Positions 20,777-28,419 of a DNA stretch of 34,339 bases are shown one piece after another. The position numbers and the translations under genes were made by a program. Origin of the DNA: a virus; the IMG/VR virus record IMGVR_UViG_3300036944_000797, positions 1-34,339 of that record. One strand, 5' to 3'. The notes below the pieces were generated by a model. The model did no database searches. It had not been told where the DNA came from and saw only the letters and a list, made by a program, of their open reading frames with translations. Position 1 is the stretch's first letter. Every line of letters starts with the position of its first letter.

Positions 20777-20891
20777 TCGATCGGCGCCGGCGACAGCCAG
20801 GCATTCACTCTAACCGCATGCAACCAATCCGGCGCGTTCGCCGTGATGCGTCCTCGGCAAGACGATAAAAGGCCCACCGAATTCAACGGCT

Positions 20892-20908
20892 CCTGATCTG
20901 GGGAGCGG
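20892..20908 (+). repeat. 17-bp direct repeat, copy 2
   Basis: Second copy of CCTGATCTGGGGAGCGG. Here GCTCC upstream can pair with GGAGC inside the repeat, forming a small hairpin before the start codon at 20926; the first copy has no such partner. Confidence 0.6.
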
Positions 20909-20925
20909 GAAACGGAGAGACGGAA

Positions 20926-21099
20926 ATGCGAAACGATGACTTCTTCAAGAAGTTTGACCGCGACTTTGCAAATACGCATAGAACCGTGCGCCGTGGCTTC
21001 GCGGCGGTGATTACCATTGCCGTTCTATGGCTCTGCTTCGCGGTCGGGGCAGCATCGACGGTTGTCTTTCTCCTCGGGCGCTGGATTGGCGCTTGGTAA
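20926..21099 (+). CDS. Small membrane protein (57 aa)
   Basis: Start ATG 20926 follows GGAGAGACGGAA. Basic cytoplasmic part (MRNDDFFKKFDRDFANTHRT) and one transmembrane segment from about residue 26 (AAVITIAVLWLCFAVGAAS) to the C-terminal GRWIGAW. First clear gene of the right operon. Superinfection exclusion by a small membrane protein is possible but unproven. Confidence 0.55.
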   Translation: MRNDDFFKKFDRDFANTHRTVRRGFAAVITIAVLWLCFAVGAASTVVFLLGRWIGAW

Positions 21100-21155
21100 T
21101 ACCACCACCAACCAGCCACGAAGCAAGGCGACTGGCGAACAAGAGGATGACGGGA

Positions 21156-21632
21156 ATGGCAACTTCGTTCAAATGCGAGATTGCAGATCTTGAAGAAGGA
21201 TCGCCTTGCCCCGAGGAAGGATGCAACGGCGTTATGGGAAATGCGCCATCAAGGAATTGCTCTTGCCATATCAATCCGCCTTGTTCTTCGTGCGTCGATG
21301 CAGGTTACGAATGCAATATTTGCGGATGGTTAAGCTCTGACCGCACCGATGATTATGAAGATGCGTATGTCGCGCCGAAGCGGTGCGAGGCTGGATCTCG
21401 CCGCAATGAGTGGACGTGGACGCATACCGACAACCCATTCAACTCGACGCCTTTCACCCGCTGCTGCCGCATCGCAGCGATAGGCACAGACAGGTGCCCG
21501 CACTGTTCCGCACGCATCACCTATCACGATGACGGCCTAGCCGCACGGAGGCGCGAAGTTGGCACGGGGAACTGCCTGATGTGCGGAAAGAAACGCGGTA
21601 ATCCGGCAATCTCTGGAAACTGCAACTGCTAA
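21156..21632 (+). CDS. Cysteine-rich multi-zinc-ribbon protein (158 aa)
   Basis: Start ATG 21156 with GAGGATGACGGGA upstream. The protein has many paired cysteines: CPEEGC, CSCHINPPCSSC, CNICGW, CPHCS, CLMCGKKRGN and a final CNC, enough for two or three zinc sites. Such multi-ribbon proteins are likely to bind nucleic acid or other proteins. No family is recognised. It is the first larger gene of the right operon. Confidence 0.6.
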   Translation: MATSFKCEIADLEEGSPCPEEGCNGVMGNAPSRNCSCHINPPCSSCVDAGYECNICGWLSSDRTDDYEDAYVAPKRCEAGSRRNEWTWTHTDNPFNSTPFTRCCRIAAIGTDRCPHCSARITYHDDGLAARRREVGTGNCLMCGKKRGNPAISGNCNC

Positions 21633-21648
21633 CCGAGGAGTGACGACA

Positions 21649-21972
21649 ATGCGCATGAAAGAGCAGCTTGCCCTCGCAGAAATCGAGCGCGCACAGATCG
21701 CGCTTTCGGAGGCATACAAGACCATCGGCGGCGCGGAGAACAAGCGGGATCGCCTCAAGGCGTTCGTCTCCTCCATCTTCACGGCCATGGCTGAATTGGC
21801 TGACCATGCCGGCGCTGACGCCGCATATGTCCTCTACGGATTGCCAGCGTCTTTGCAGGACATCGACGTTGCGTTTGAAGACGTTGTCGAGGCGGAAGAC
21901 GCCGCCGAGCCGCGCATTGACCCGGTGCGTGAATTGGGCACGTACAACGTGATGAACGGGAGGGTGGCATGA
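21649..21972 (+). CDS. Hypothetical helical protein (107 aa)
   Basis: Starts ATG 21649 after GAGGAG. Helical N-terminus (LALAEIERAQIALSEAYKTI) with a long coiled segment, then VSSIFTAMAELADHAGADAA and an acidic C-terminus. ATGA overlap with the next gene. No family recognised. Confidence 0.6.
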   Translation: MRMKEQLALAEIERAQIALSEAYKTIGGAENKRDRLKAFVSSIFTAMAELADHAGADAAYVLYGLPASLQDIDVAFEDVVEAEDAAEPRIDPVRELGTYNVMNGRVA

Positions 21973-22283
21973 AAATCATCGCAGCAGCAGGTCGGGAACG
22001 GTTCATCGTCGAGATGAGCCAGGATGAAATCGTGAAGGCGGCCGGATTCTCAAGCGCATACGACTCGGTATGGGAAAAGGCAAACTGTGGGCGCGACGTA
22101 AAGGTTGGCACCGAGATAAAGGTCTCCGCCGCCTATGCCTTCCATTCTCGCATTTCCGAGCATCAGGACAAGGCCAAGTCGGCGGCCGGCATCCTCAAGG
22201 CGCTCGCCGAAATGCTGGAGAACGCCCTTCCGGACATCGTGATCCCGCCAATCGAGGAGAAGTCCGAAGGTGGTGCAGCATGA
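21969..22283 (+). CDS. Hypothetical protein (104 aa)
   Basis: MKIIAAAGRERFIVEMSQDE begins an alpha/beta-like protein. KVGTEIKVSAAYAFHSRISE in the middle, helical C-terminal region (AAGILKALAEMLENALPDIV). ATGA overlaps with both neighbours support translation. Unrecognised. Confidence 0.6.
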   Translation: MKIIAAAGRERFIVEMSQDEIVKAAGFSSAYDSVWEKANCGRDVKVGTEIKVSAAYAFHSRISEHQDKAKSAAGILKALAEMLENALPDIVIPPIEEKSEGGAA

Positions 22284-22522
22284 CCGCCGCGACCCGCGAA
22301 CGCAAGCTCAAGTTCATCAACAGCTTCGGCAGGGATGCTTTGGAAAAGCGCCTCGTCTGGATGCTCTACGAACACGGCACTGACTTCCTCACCGACGAGC
22401 AGGTCAACGCCATGACTGAGAGGCACGTTGAGGACGCTATGGCGACGAACCGCCGCTGCATCCGCAATCGCCGCAACATCGACAATCGCGCCCGCATGGC
22501 GGCGCTGGAGGAAGTGGCATGA
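22280..22522 (+). CDS. Small basic protein (80 aa)
   Basis: Start ATG 22280 overlaps the previous stop as ATGA. N-terminus MTAATRERKLKFINSFGRDA; the centre EKRLVWMLYEHGTDFLTDEQ and the end NRRCIRNRRNIDNRARMAAL are helical and basic, compatible with DNA contact. Unrecognised. Confidence 0.55.
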   Translation: MTAATRERKLKFINSFGRDALEKRLVWMLYEHGTDFLTDEQVNAMTERHVEDAMATNRRCIRNRRNIDNRARMAALEEVA

Positions 22523-22770
22523 GCGACCGCAAGAAGATCGAAGAAGGCGGCTTTGCATTCCCAACGTCGCAGATTTCTGCGCCGGATGGGCGTGTCCTTT
22601 CTGCCGGACAGGACGGCATGAGCATGCGCGATTGGTTTGCGGGTCTGGCATTGAACGGGATGCTTTCTGCGGCCCCATTCCGTGACGATGTGACGTATTC
22701 TCAGGTTGCTGCCGCTGCATATGAGTGGGCCGACGCCATGATCGCAGCACGCAAGGCAGGTGCAGCATGA
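22519..22770 (+). CDS. Common phage protein with AFP/GMSMRDWFAG motif (83 aa)
   Basis: Contains EEGGFAFPTSQISAP and GMSMRDWFAGLALNGMLSA, a pattern widespread in small phage proteins of unknown function, and a C-terminal helix. ATGA overlaps at both ends. Function unknown. Confidence 0.65.
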   Translation: MSDRKKIEEGGFAFPTSQISAPDGRVLSAGQDGMSMRDWFAGLALNGMLSAAPFRDDVTYSQVAAAAYEWADAMIAARKAGAA

Positions 22771-23037
22771 CCATGACACACCGGGAAGCGCTGAGCCGCG
22801 CGCATGACGCTTATTGCCGTGGCGGGCGAAACTGGAGCCAAGACTTCGAGGACGCCATCCGCGCCTACGTTGAAGCGCGCGGGCTGGTGATGGTGCCGAG
22901 GGAGGCGACTACAGCAATGATCGCAGCGGCTTGTGATGTCTGGGGGGGGTCGCGTCGATGAAGATGTCAAGCGCAACATCACCGAAGAAATAAAGGTTGC
23001 GCTCTCCGCCGCACCTGATCCGTTTACGGAGGAATGA
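22767..23037 (+). pseudogene. Small phage gene split by frameshift at a run of eight G
   Basis: ATG 22767 to TGA 22961 encodes 64 residues (MTMTHREALSRAHDAYCRGG at the N-terminus; the last in-frame part is ACDVWGG then SRR). The eight-G run is at 22942-22949. Moving one base forward after the run gives VWGGRVDEDVKRNITEEIKV and LSAAPDPFTEE, ending in TGA 23035-23037, which overlaps the next gene start as ATGA. That ending looks like the normal tail of such proteins (about 89 residues). So the gene is broken, an assembly error exists, or the run is a slippage site. Confidence 0.65.
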
Positions 23038-23426
23038 AGATGAGCGAATTGACATACGAATACTTGCCTCCGGAAGGCGAAATCACCCGCCACATGTGGA
23101 CGCTTGTGGGACCGAAAGGCGCAGTTCATGCGTGGGCCGAGCCAGCGAGCGCGACAATCCGCGAGCGGTGGGGCGAGGCGTATTACGGCGGCATTGAGAT
23201 CCACAGCCCGAAGCGCATCTATGGTGATGGCGAGCCGAACCACAATGATTGCTGGTTGCTCAAAGGACCGTGCTGGCATGATGGATCAAGCCTCCAATTC
23301 TCGGAACGCATAGAGCCGTTTATTCGCAACGTAGAACTGCCGTTTCGCGATGGCGTTCATGAGTACATCTACTCGATCCTGCACGACTGGTATCGATCGC
23401 ACTTTGCATCTGAGGAACGCAAATGA
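23034..23426 (+). CDS. Hypothetical protein (130 aa)
   Basis: Start ATG 23034 overlaps the stop of the frameshifted tail; ATG 23040 is an alternative. Contains LPPEGEITRHMWTLVGPKGA and CWLLKGPCWHDGSSLQFSER, aromatic-rich globular features with a C-terminal helix. ATGA overlap with the next gene. Unrecognised. Confidence 0.6.
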   Translation: MKMSELTYEYLPPEGEITRHMWTLVGPKGAVHAWAEPASATIRERWGEAYYGGIEIHSPKRIYGDGEPNHNDCWLLKGPCWHDGSSLQFSERIEPFIRNVELPFRDGVHEYIYSILHDWYRSHFASEERK

Positions 23427-23653
23427 CCCGCTACTGCGACGGACACGCATTCTACTGCGGATGCACAACGGAATGCACCAAGACAACCGACATCGGCAGG
23501 TTTGAGAAGACAACCCCGGTATTCGTCCCTTCGCCGCGCTTCACCCTGACAGTAGCGGCTTTCGCCACCGCATTCGCGCTCATCATCGCGTGGATGATCC
23601 CGGCCGCATTCGAGCGGGTCAGGCTTGCCAACCAGGAGACGGCCCAATGGTGA
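23423..23653 (+). CDS. Single-pass membrane protein (76 aa)
   Basis: Cys-rich start MTRYCDGHAFYCGCTTECTK, followed by one transmembrane segment (LTVAAFATAFALIIAWMIPA) and a short basic tail. Overlap by ATGA with the preceding gene. Early phage membrane protein of unknown role. Confidence 0.55.
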   Translation: MTRYCDGHAFYCGCTTECTKTTDIGRFEKTTPVFVPSPRFTLTVAAFATAFALIIAWMIPAAFERVRLANQETAQW

Positions 23654-23856
23654 CGCCATACGAAGCATTCACGCGCGGCGCTATCATGGCCCGCAACCTC
23701 GCTAAGCGTTGCCTTGACGAAGCGGAGACGGCGACGACGGGCCGCGCATTTCAGCTCATTGCCGACTACGACAGGCACATCGAACGCGCCGAATGGTACG
23801 AAGAACGCGCGGCATTGTACGCGCCGAAACACGAACAGAAGGACATCGCAGCATGA
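23647..23856 (+). CDS. Hypothetical protein (69 aa)
   Basis: Start ATG 23647 overlaps the end of the previous gene by seven bases. MVTPYEAFTRGAIMARNLAK; helical, with charged C-terminus. ATGA overlap with the ERF gene. Unrecognised. Confidence 0.55.
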   Translation: MVTPYEAFTRGAIMARNLAKRCLDEAETATTGRAFQLIADYDRHIERAEWYEERAALYAPKHEQKDIAA

Positions 23857-24590
23857 GCAAGGAATTGAACGAGGCGCTTTTTGCGCTGCAAGGCCTCCTG
23901 CGAGGCGTTAAGAAGGACAGCAAGAACCAGCACTTCAAGAACAGCTACGCGTCTCTTGAGCAGGTAGCCGACACGATCCGCCCGCACATGCAGGGGCTTG
24001 GCCTGTACTGGATGCAGATGCCGGGAAAGATCGTTGACGGCTCCATTGAGGTGACGACGCGGATTGCACACCGAAGCGGTGACCATGTGGACTTCACCAT
24101 GGAGATGCCGCTGGCAAAGCGCGACCCACAAGGCGCTGGATCTGCCATGACATACGCCATGCGCTATTCCCTGATGGCCGCGCTTGGACTTCCTCCGACA
24201 GATGACGACGCAGAGACGGCAATCGACAGGAACAACGAACGTGACATGCCGGAAGCGCCGCCCAAGTCTTCTGCGCAGTTGAAGCGTAGCGGGGAATGGG
24301 AGCGAGTTTCCGGCGAGATTGCCAACGCCATGAACGACGTGTTCACGTTCGGCCAGTTCCACAGCCTCAAGGAAAGCTACCGCACAGAGGCCAAAAAGAA
24401 CGGCTGGAACCGCACCTTTCTGGAGCAACTTGGCGACCTGTTCCTTTCCTACGAAACCGACCTGCAAAAACGCATTGAGGCTGAGAATGAACCGCCGGAA
24501 AATACGATTGCAAGAGAGATGGGCGGGCGCATCGTGAACGAACGCATCACCGACGTTTCTGGTCGGGAACTTGAACTCATGGAAGGTTGA
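23853..24590 (+). CDS. ERF-family single-strand annealing protein
   Basis: Start ATG 23853 gives a 245-residue protein with the ERF pattern: FKNSYASLEQVADTIRPHMQ near residue 27, YWMQMPGKIVDGSIEVTTRI and GSAMTYAMRYSLMAALGLPP. It anneals ssDNA during phage recombination and genome circularisation. SSB follows directly, as expected for recombination modules. The C-terminal region is variable, with an acidic end. Confidence 0.88.
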   Translation: MSKELNEALFALQGLLRGVKKDSKNQHFKNSYASLEQVADTIRPHMQGLGLYWMQMPGKIVDGSIEVTTRIAHRSGDHVDFTMEMPLAKRDPQGAGSAMTYAMRYSLMAALGLPPTDDDAETAIDRNNERDMPEAPPKSSAQLKRSGEWERVSGEIANAMNDVFTFGQFHSLKESYRTEAKKNGWNRTFLEQLGDLFLSYETDLQKRIEAENEPPENTIAREMGGRIVNERITDVSGRELELMEG

Positions 24591-24593
24591 GAC

Positions 24594-25046
24594 ATGGCCG
24601 ATTTGAACGAATGCACCTTCATTGGTCGGCTTGGTGCTGATCCTGAAATTCGCCGCATGCAGGCAGGTTCGCCCATCGCAAACCTTCGCCTCGCCGTTTC
24701 CGAGACGTGGAAGGACAAGAACACAGGCGAGCGCAAGGAAAAGACCGAGTGGGTTCCCGTCGTCGTGTTCAACGATGGCCTTTGCAAGCTGGCAGAACAG
24801 TACCTCAAGAAGGGAAGCCGCGTCATGGTGCGCGGCAAGCTGGCAACGAGAAAGTGGCAAGACCAGTCGGGCAACGATCGGTATTCAACCGAGGTTGTTC
24901 TGCAAGGCTTTGATGCGAAGATCATCATGCTCGACGGCCCGACAGGCGACCGCGCACCGGCTCCGAGCGGACAGGCTGACAGCTATGGGAACCAAGGAAA
25001 CGCGCTGGACGACGATATCCCGTTCATGATGGAATGGAGAGGATGA
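24594..25046 (+). CDS. ssb: Single-stranded DNA-binding protein
   Basis: The OB-fold pattern is clear: NECTFIGRLGADPEIRRM, then VSETWKDKNTGERKEKTEWV and LKKGSRVMVRGKLATRKWQD, and SSB aromatic residues are in place. The tail has the acidic DDDIPF motif near the end, followed by FMMEWRG, close to the usual C-terminal interaction tip but with six extra residues after it. Works with ERF. Three bases separate it from the ERF stop. Confidence 0.92.
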   Translation: MADLNECTFIGRLGADPEIRRMQAGSPIANLRLAVSETWKDKNTGERKEKTEWVPVVVFNDGLCKLAEQYLKKGSRVMVRGKLATRKWQDQSGNDRYSTEVVLQGFDAKIIMLDGPTGDRAPAPSGQADSYGNQGNALDDDIPFMMEWRG

Positions 25047-25047
25047 C

Positions 25048-25467
25048 ATGAGCAAGTCTGAACAACCGCCAATTTATGTCATGCGACGTGGGTCTTCGCT
25101 TATCCCGGAGATGACCACGGACAAGGAACTGATCGAGCGACTTCCTGTCGGGACACGCATCAAGGTAACGGTGACGGAAGGACGGTCTCCGGCAAAGCTT
25201 CGCCTGTATTGGGCATACCTCGGGCGCGTTGTGAAGGCTTGCCAGTGTGCGCCGTCTCCAGAGGCCTTGCACGACGTTATCAAACTCCACACGGGGTTTG
25301 TTGTTCCTGTCATGGTCAAGGGCTTCACTGTAGCAGTGCCTAAGTCGATCAGCTTCGCGAAGATGACAGAGTCCGAGTTTGATGACTTCCTGCGCACGGC
25401 AGAGAAGTGGGTGATTGAAACCTATGGCGTCTCGATTGAAGACGCATTTTCGGAGGACGCAGCATGA
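25048..25467 (+). CDS. Hypothetical recombination-linked protein, DUF1367-like ending
   Basis: A 139-residue protein directly after SSB. The C-terminal part (VAVPKSISFAKMTESEFDDF and FLRTAEKWVIETYG) resembles phage DUF1367/NinB-associated proteins; the N-terminal part has RSPAKLRLYWAYLGRVVKAC. Family assignment is tentative. A role in recombination would fit its place. Confidence 0.5.
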   Translation: MSKSEQPPIYVMRRGSSLIPEMTTDKELIERLPVGTRIKVTVTEGRSPAKLRLYWAYLGRVVKACQCAPSPEALHDVIKLHTGFVVPVMVKGFTVAVPKSISFAKMTESEFDDFLRTAEKWVIETYGVSIEDAFSEDAA

Positions 25468-25799
25468 GCGAGAACGGCGAAGCACTCGATATGAAACTTC
25501 CAGACGACATCATCGATAGTCTTCTGTCCATTGGATACGTTGAATGGGGGGTAACATTCTCTCAGGCGGACGAGAAACACGCATCTGACTTGATGGACAC
25601 GATACGCATAACTCGTGAGCATTTTGGGATTGATGACGAGGAGACGGCGATTCATGGTGTTTACCTCGAAGGAACGGGCACTGTTTTGGCCCATACCGGA
25701 ATGAGCCCAAACTCTCCGCAGCACGCACGTATTCTGGTGGGGGCATGGAACAAACTTGTTGAGATGGCAAAGACTGCCAGACCGGAGCAAGCTGCATGA
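25464..25799 (+). CDS. Hypothetical protein (111 aa)
   Basis: MSENGEALDMKLPDDIIDSL with mixed helical structure and a GIDDEETAIHGVYLEGTGTV segment. ATGA overlaps at both ends. No family. Confidence 0.55.
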   Translation: MSENGEALDMKLPDDIIDSLLSIGYVEWGVTFSQADEKHASDLMDTIRITREHFGIDDEETAIHGVYLEGTGTVLAHTGMSPNSPQHARILVGAWNKLVEMAKTARPEQAA

Positions 25800-26038
25800 C
25801 ATACGAACTCCGCCCAACATTGCGCGACTGCCCGATGTGCCACGCCAAAGGGGATAACGATGAAGTCGTTTACCTGACGAAAGAAGTGGCGATCGGGAAA
25901 GACTGCGAGTTTGAAATTGGCTATTCGGTGCGCTGCACAGAATGCGGTGTATCTATCCATGATGAGTACAAGGATGAAGCCGTTCGCCTTTGGAACGGAG
26001 AGTCGAAACCCGATGATGACGACGAGGATGCAGCATGA
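25796..26038 (+). CDS. Lar-like restriction alleviation protein
   Basis: Zinc-ribbon pattern of the Lar family: LRDCPMCHAKGDNDEV near residue 10, then SVRCTECGVSIHDEYKDEAV and RLWNGES. Lar-type proteins of lambdoid phages modulate type I restriction. Cys12, Cys15, Cys47 and Cys50 should bind zinc. It overlaps both neighbours by ATGA. With the DUF4942 methyltransferase on the other arm, it suggests two independent anti-restriction layers. Confidence 0.7.
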   Translation: MTYELRPTLRDCPMCHAKGDNDEVVYLTKEVAIGKDCEFEIGYSVRCTECGVSIHDEYKDEAVRLWNGESKPDDDDEDAA

Positions 26039-26274
26039 CCACGGTACGCGAACACACCCGCCGCCCGCCGGAGAAGCCGGCCGACCCGTTCAAGCCGGTC
26101 ATGGAGGCCCGCAAGGCGTACTACGCTCGCAAGCATGGCGTGGAGCTTGTCGACACCGACGACGCGCGGCTGTCGCGCCCTGTGGCCGACCCGGCGCCGG
26201 GCGGGAAGTCTCTCGCCACGATCATCGAAGACATTCGCGATCTGGTGAAGGTATGGAAGAGGATCGGGGAATGA
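26035..26274 (+). CDS. Small basic hypothetical protein (79 aa)
   Basis: Begins MTTVREHTRRPPEKPADPFK; Pro-rich N-terminus, then a helical C-terminal end (SLATIIEDIRDLVKVWKRIG). ATGA overlaps at both ends. Unrecognised. Confidence 0.5.
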   Translation: MTTVREHTRRPPEKPADPFKPVMEARKAYYARKHGVELVDTDDARLSRPVADPAPGGKSLATIIEDIRDLVKVWKRIGE

Positions 26275-26450
26275 ACGAGCCGGAAGAATGGCGCAAGACC
26301 GAGAGAGATGCGCAGAAGGCAGCCGCAGAAGTCGCCGCAGACATGATGCGAAAGCCGAAGTCTCGCTGGCTTCTTCGCCCGCTATATCGCGTCTTCAAGT
26401 GGGTAGAGCGTAAGTGCGACGAGGCTCTACGGGATGAGGGATGGAGATGA
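26271..26450 (+). CDS. Small helical protein (59 aa)
   Basis: MNEPEEWRKTERDAQKAAAE, then MMRKPKSRWLLRPLYRVFKW: a charged helix followed by an amphipathic stretch that could meet the membrane. ATGA overlap with the next gene. Unrecognised. Confidence 0.45.
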   Translation: MNEPEEWRKTERDAQKAAAEVAADMMRKPKSRWLLRPLYRVFKWVERKCDEALRDEGWR

Positions 26451-26725
26451 CCGACGTAGGCACCACCAAACGCAAGGCAATGACTGCCGATGTCGCCGCG
26501 TTCTTTATCGCTATGCCGGGGCTTTGCTTCGAAGACGCGCTGAGAATGGGGCTGTCATCTGTAGCAGAAACGGAGGCCATGGCGTGGCGGAAGCATGTCG
26601 GCATCCGCGAAGGAATAGAGGCGTCTTGGGACAGCCGAGAGATCAGCCGCCGCATCCAGGCTTGGTTCGATAAGGGATACAGAGTGAAGCGGATCACGAT
26701 ATCGGAGATGAAGGATGGCCTTTGA
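26447..26725 (+). CDS. Hypothetical protein (92 aa)
   Basis: ATG 26447 (ATGA overlap) is chosen, with ATG 26441 as alternative. Contains MTDVGTTKRKAMTADVAAFF, and a C-terminal RRIQAWFDKGYRVKRITISE that looks like a DNA- or protein-binding helix pair. Unrecognised. Confidence 0.55.
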   Translation: MTDVGTTKRKAMTADVAAFFIAMPGLCFEDALRMGLSSVAETEAMAWRKHVGIREGIEASWDSREISRRIQAWFDKGYRVKRITISEMKDGL

Positions 26726-27134
26726 AGTCGCAAAGCGACCGATCCACCAGACGTTCCCAAAACGCAAGCCGGAGAAGAGCAAAGACTACGTCGCTTTTCT
26801 GCACGAACTACCATGCATAATCACCGGGAAATATGGTGTTCAGGCAGCACATCTGTCATACTCAGCAACACAATACGGGCATTACGGAAGAGGCAAGCAG
26901 ACCAAGGCAAGCGACCGTTGGGCGCTGCCTCTATGCCCCGAAGAACACAACAGACAGCACAACATGAACGAGGCGGAATTCTGGCGTCAGGCCGGCATCA
27001 ACCCGCACATTGTCGCCCTCACGATATGGGGCATATTCACGGAATATGGAATGGATGCAGTGCCGTTTGCTACGGCCATTATCAATCAAGCCTTGGTCGG
27101 ACGATCAAGCTATCAGGAGGTCGCGGAATCATGA
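26715..27134 (+). CDS. YbcO/DUF968-like HNH-type nuclease
   Basis: A 139-residue protein with FLHELPCIITGKYGVQAAHL, the conserved AAH, KASDRWALPLCPEEHNRQHN and an aromatic C-terminal part (EAEFWRQAGINPHIVALTIW). This is the layout of small phage HNH-like proteins such as YbcO/DUF968, which act in recombination or repair. The His-rich CPEEHNRQHN is the probable metal site. Starts within the end of the preceding gene. Confidence 0.72.
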   Translation: MAFEVAKRPIHQTFPKRKPEKSKDYVAFLHELPCIITGKYGVQAAHLSYSATQYGHYGRGKQTKASDRWALPLCPEEHNRQHNMNEAEFWRQAGINPHIVALTIWGIFTEYGMDAVPFATAIINQALVGRSSYQEVAES

Positions 27135-27787
27135 CCCAACACATCGAGGAAGCGCGGAAGCTGGAGCCAGAGTGGCGCTATGAAATCCAGTACGGACCGG
27201 AAGGCGAGGCAAATTACGCGTGGCTATATCGCGGCGCTGAGATGGTCGCGACCATGAAGACGCACCACGCCGTTTCTGTTTGCGCCGCCCTCGCCGCAGC
27301 AGAGGAGCGCGGAAGGAGCGAGGAACGGGAGCGCATGAGCGAAGATCAAAAGAACCCAACACAGTTGGAGGTAAAAAAGGATTGGCACTGGGAAGACGTT
27401 GGGGGTGGGTGGATTAAAAAAGTATATGAGGATGAATTGGTGAAGGTAGATGAGTGCATCAGGGGAAAATCAGATGAGTTTGATAGCGCACTAAAAACGT
27501 TGTCGTCTCTGGATGCCCCTTATGAGAAGGAGGCCGTCTCACTTCTTGTGAAGGTTGGGGCCCAGCTTAGTCGTCCTCATCTTGGTATGGTTCTCGTGTA
27601 CTTCGGCATCATGAGGGGGATTGGCAGACGCGAGGTAGAGCGAGAAGTTGAAGCGGATACGGTCCGTTACGCCAACCTGCTCAAGTGCAGTCAAGAGGTT
27701 ATCCGTTGCAAGCGAGACCCATACTTGAACCTTGTTCAGGCCATGCGAGATCTTGAGGACGCCATCACCAAGGAGCCGATACCATGA
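27131..27787 (+). CDS. Hypothetical protein of two unlike halves (218 aa)
   Basis: Start ATG 27131 overlaps the previous stop (ATGA). The first ~72 residues (LEPEWRYEIQYGPEGEANYA then VCAALAAAEERGRSEERERM) are ordinary phage sequence. From about base 27340 the sequence becomes AT-richer with poly-A runs, and the protein changes to EVKKDWHWEDVGGGWIKKVY and a helical remainder. The frame is continuous. A fusion or insertion of foreign DNA is likely; function unknown. Confidence 0.55.
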   Translation: MTQHIEEARKLEPEWRYEIQYGPEGEANYAWLYRGAEMVATMKTHHAVSVCAALAAAEERGRSEERERMSEDQKNPTQLEVKKDWHWEDVGGGWIKKVYEDELVKVDECIRGKSDEFDSALKTLSSLDAPYEKEAVSLLVKVGAQLSRPHLGMVLVYFGIMRGIGRREVEREVEADTVRYANLLKCSQEVIRCKRDPYLNLVQAMRDLEDAITKEPIP

Positions 27788-28419
27788 CCCGCCCCACTGT
27801 ACTGGATATGGACCTAGTCGTCGTGCCGATAGAGCCTAATGGAGACATGAGGTTCGCAATGGATACGGATCTGCCGTTCACCGCATACACCGAAATGCTC
27901 TCCGCCTCCACATACCCCACCGCATGGGATGACGTGCGGAAGTATGTCGAGGGGCTGGAGACGGAGAACAAAGAGTTTCGCGCAGGCATCAAGCGGTTGT
28001 CCGACGAGGAAGAACTTTGCGGCGAGACGATGCCAGATGAGGACGCATTCAATCTTGTTCGCATGGCTGCGAGGCTTTCCGCCGCCGAAGCGCGCAACCA
28101 AAAAATCATGTCGTCGCTCAACAATGTTGTGATGCTTGGCGAGGCAGGGCATTACGTCAATGATGCCATTTTTGATGCGCTGCAATCACGCGCACACCGC
28201 GCCGAAGCCGCCGAAGCCCGCATCTCCGAGCTTGAGAAGCGCCTGGCTGATGCTGAGAGGGTGATCGAGCCATTTGCTGGAGTCGCGGTAAGCGAGGATG
28301 CAACGAGCGAATTGATTGGACAGCCGTTCAAAGCCGATGACGACTACTGCAGCGTCTTCTCGCATGACGTGAAGATGAAGCATTTCCGCGCCGCCCGCGC
28401 TTATATGGAGGGGAAGTGA
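27784..28419 (+). CDS. Hypothetical coiled-coil protein (211 aa)
   Basis: Contains DDVRKYVEGLETENKEFRAG, AARLSAAEARNQKIMSSLNN and HRAEAAEARISELEKRLADA, two helical regions, ending in FSHDVKMKHFRAARAYMEGK. Such proteins are common in phage early operons of Rhizobiales; the role is unknown. ATGA overlap with the previous gene. Confidence 0.6.
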   Translation: MTRPTVLDMDLVVVPIEPNGDMRFAMDTDLPFTAYTEMLSASTYPTAWDDVRKYVEGLETENKEFRAGIKRLSDEEELCGETMPDEDAFNLVRMAARLSAAEARNQKIMSSLNNVVMLGEAGHYVNDAIFDALQSRAHRAEAAEARISELEKRLADAERVIEPFAGVAVSEDATSELIGQPFKADDDYCSVFSHDVKMKHFRAARAYMEGK

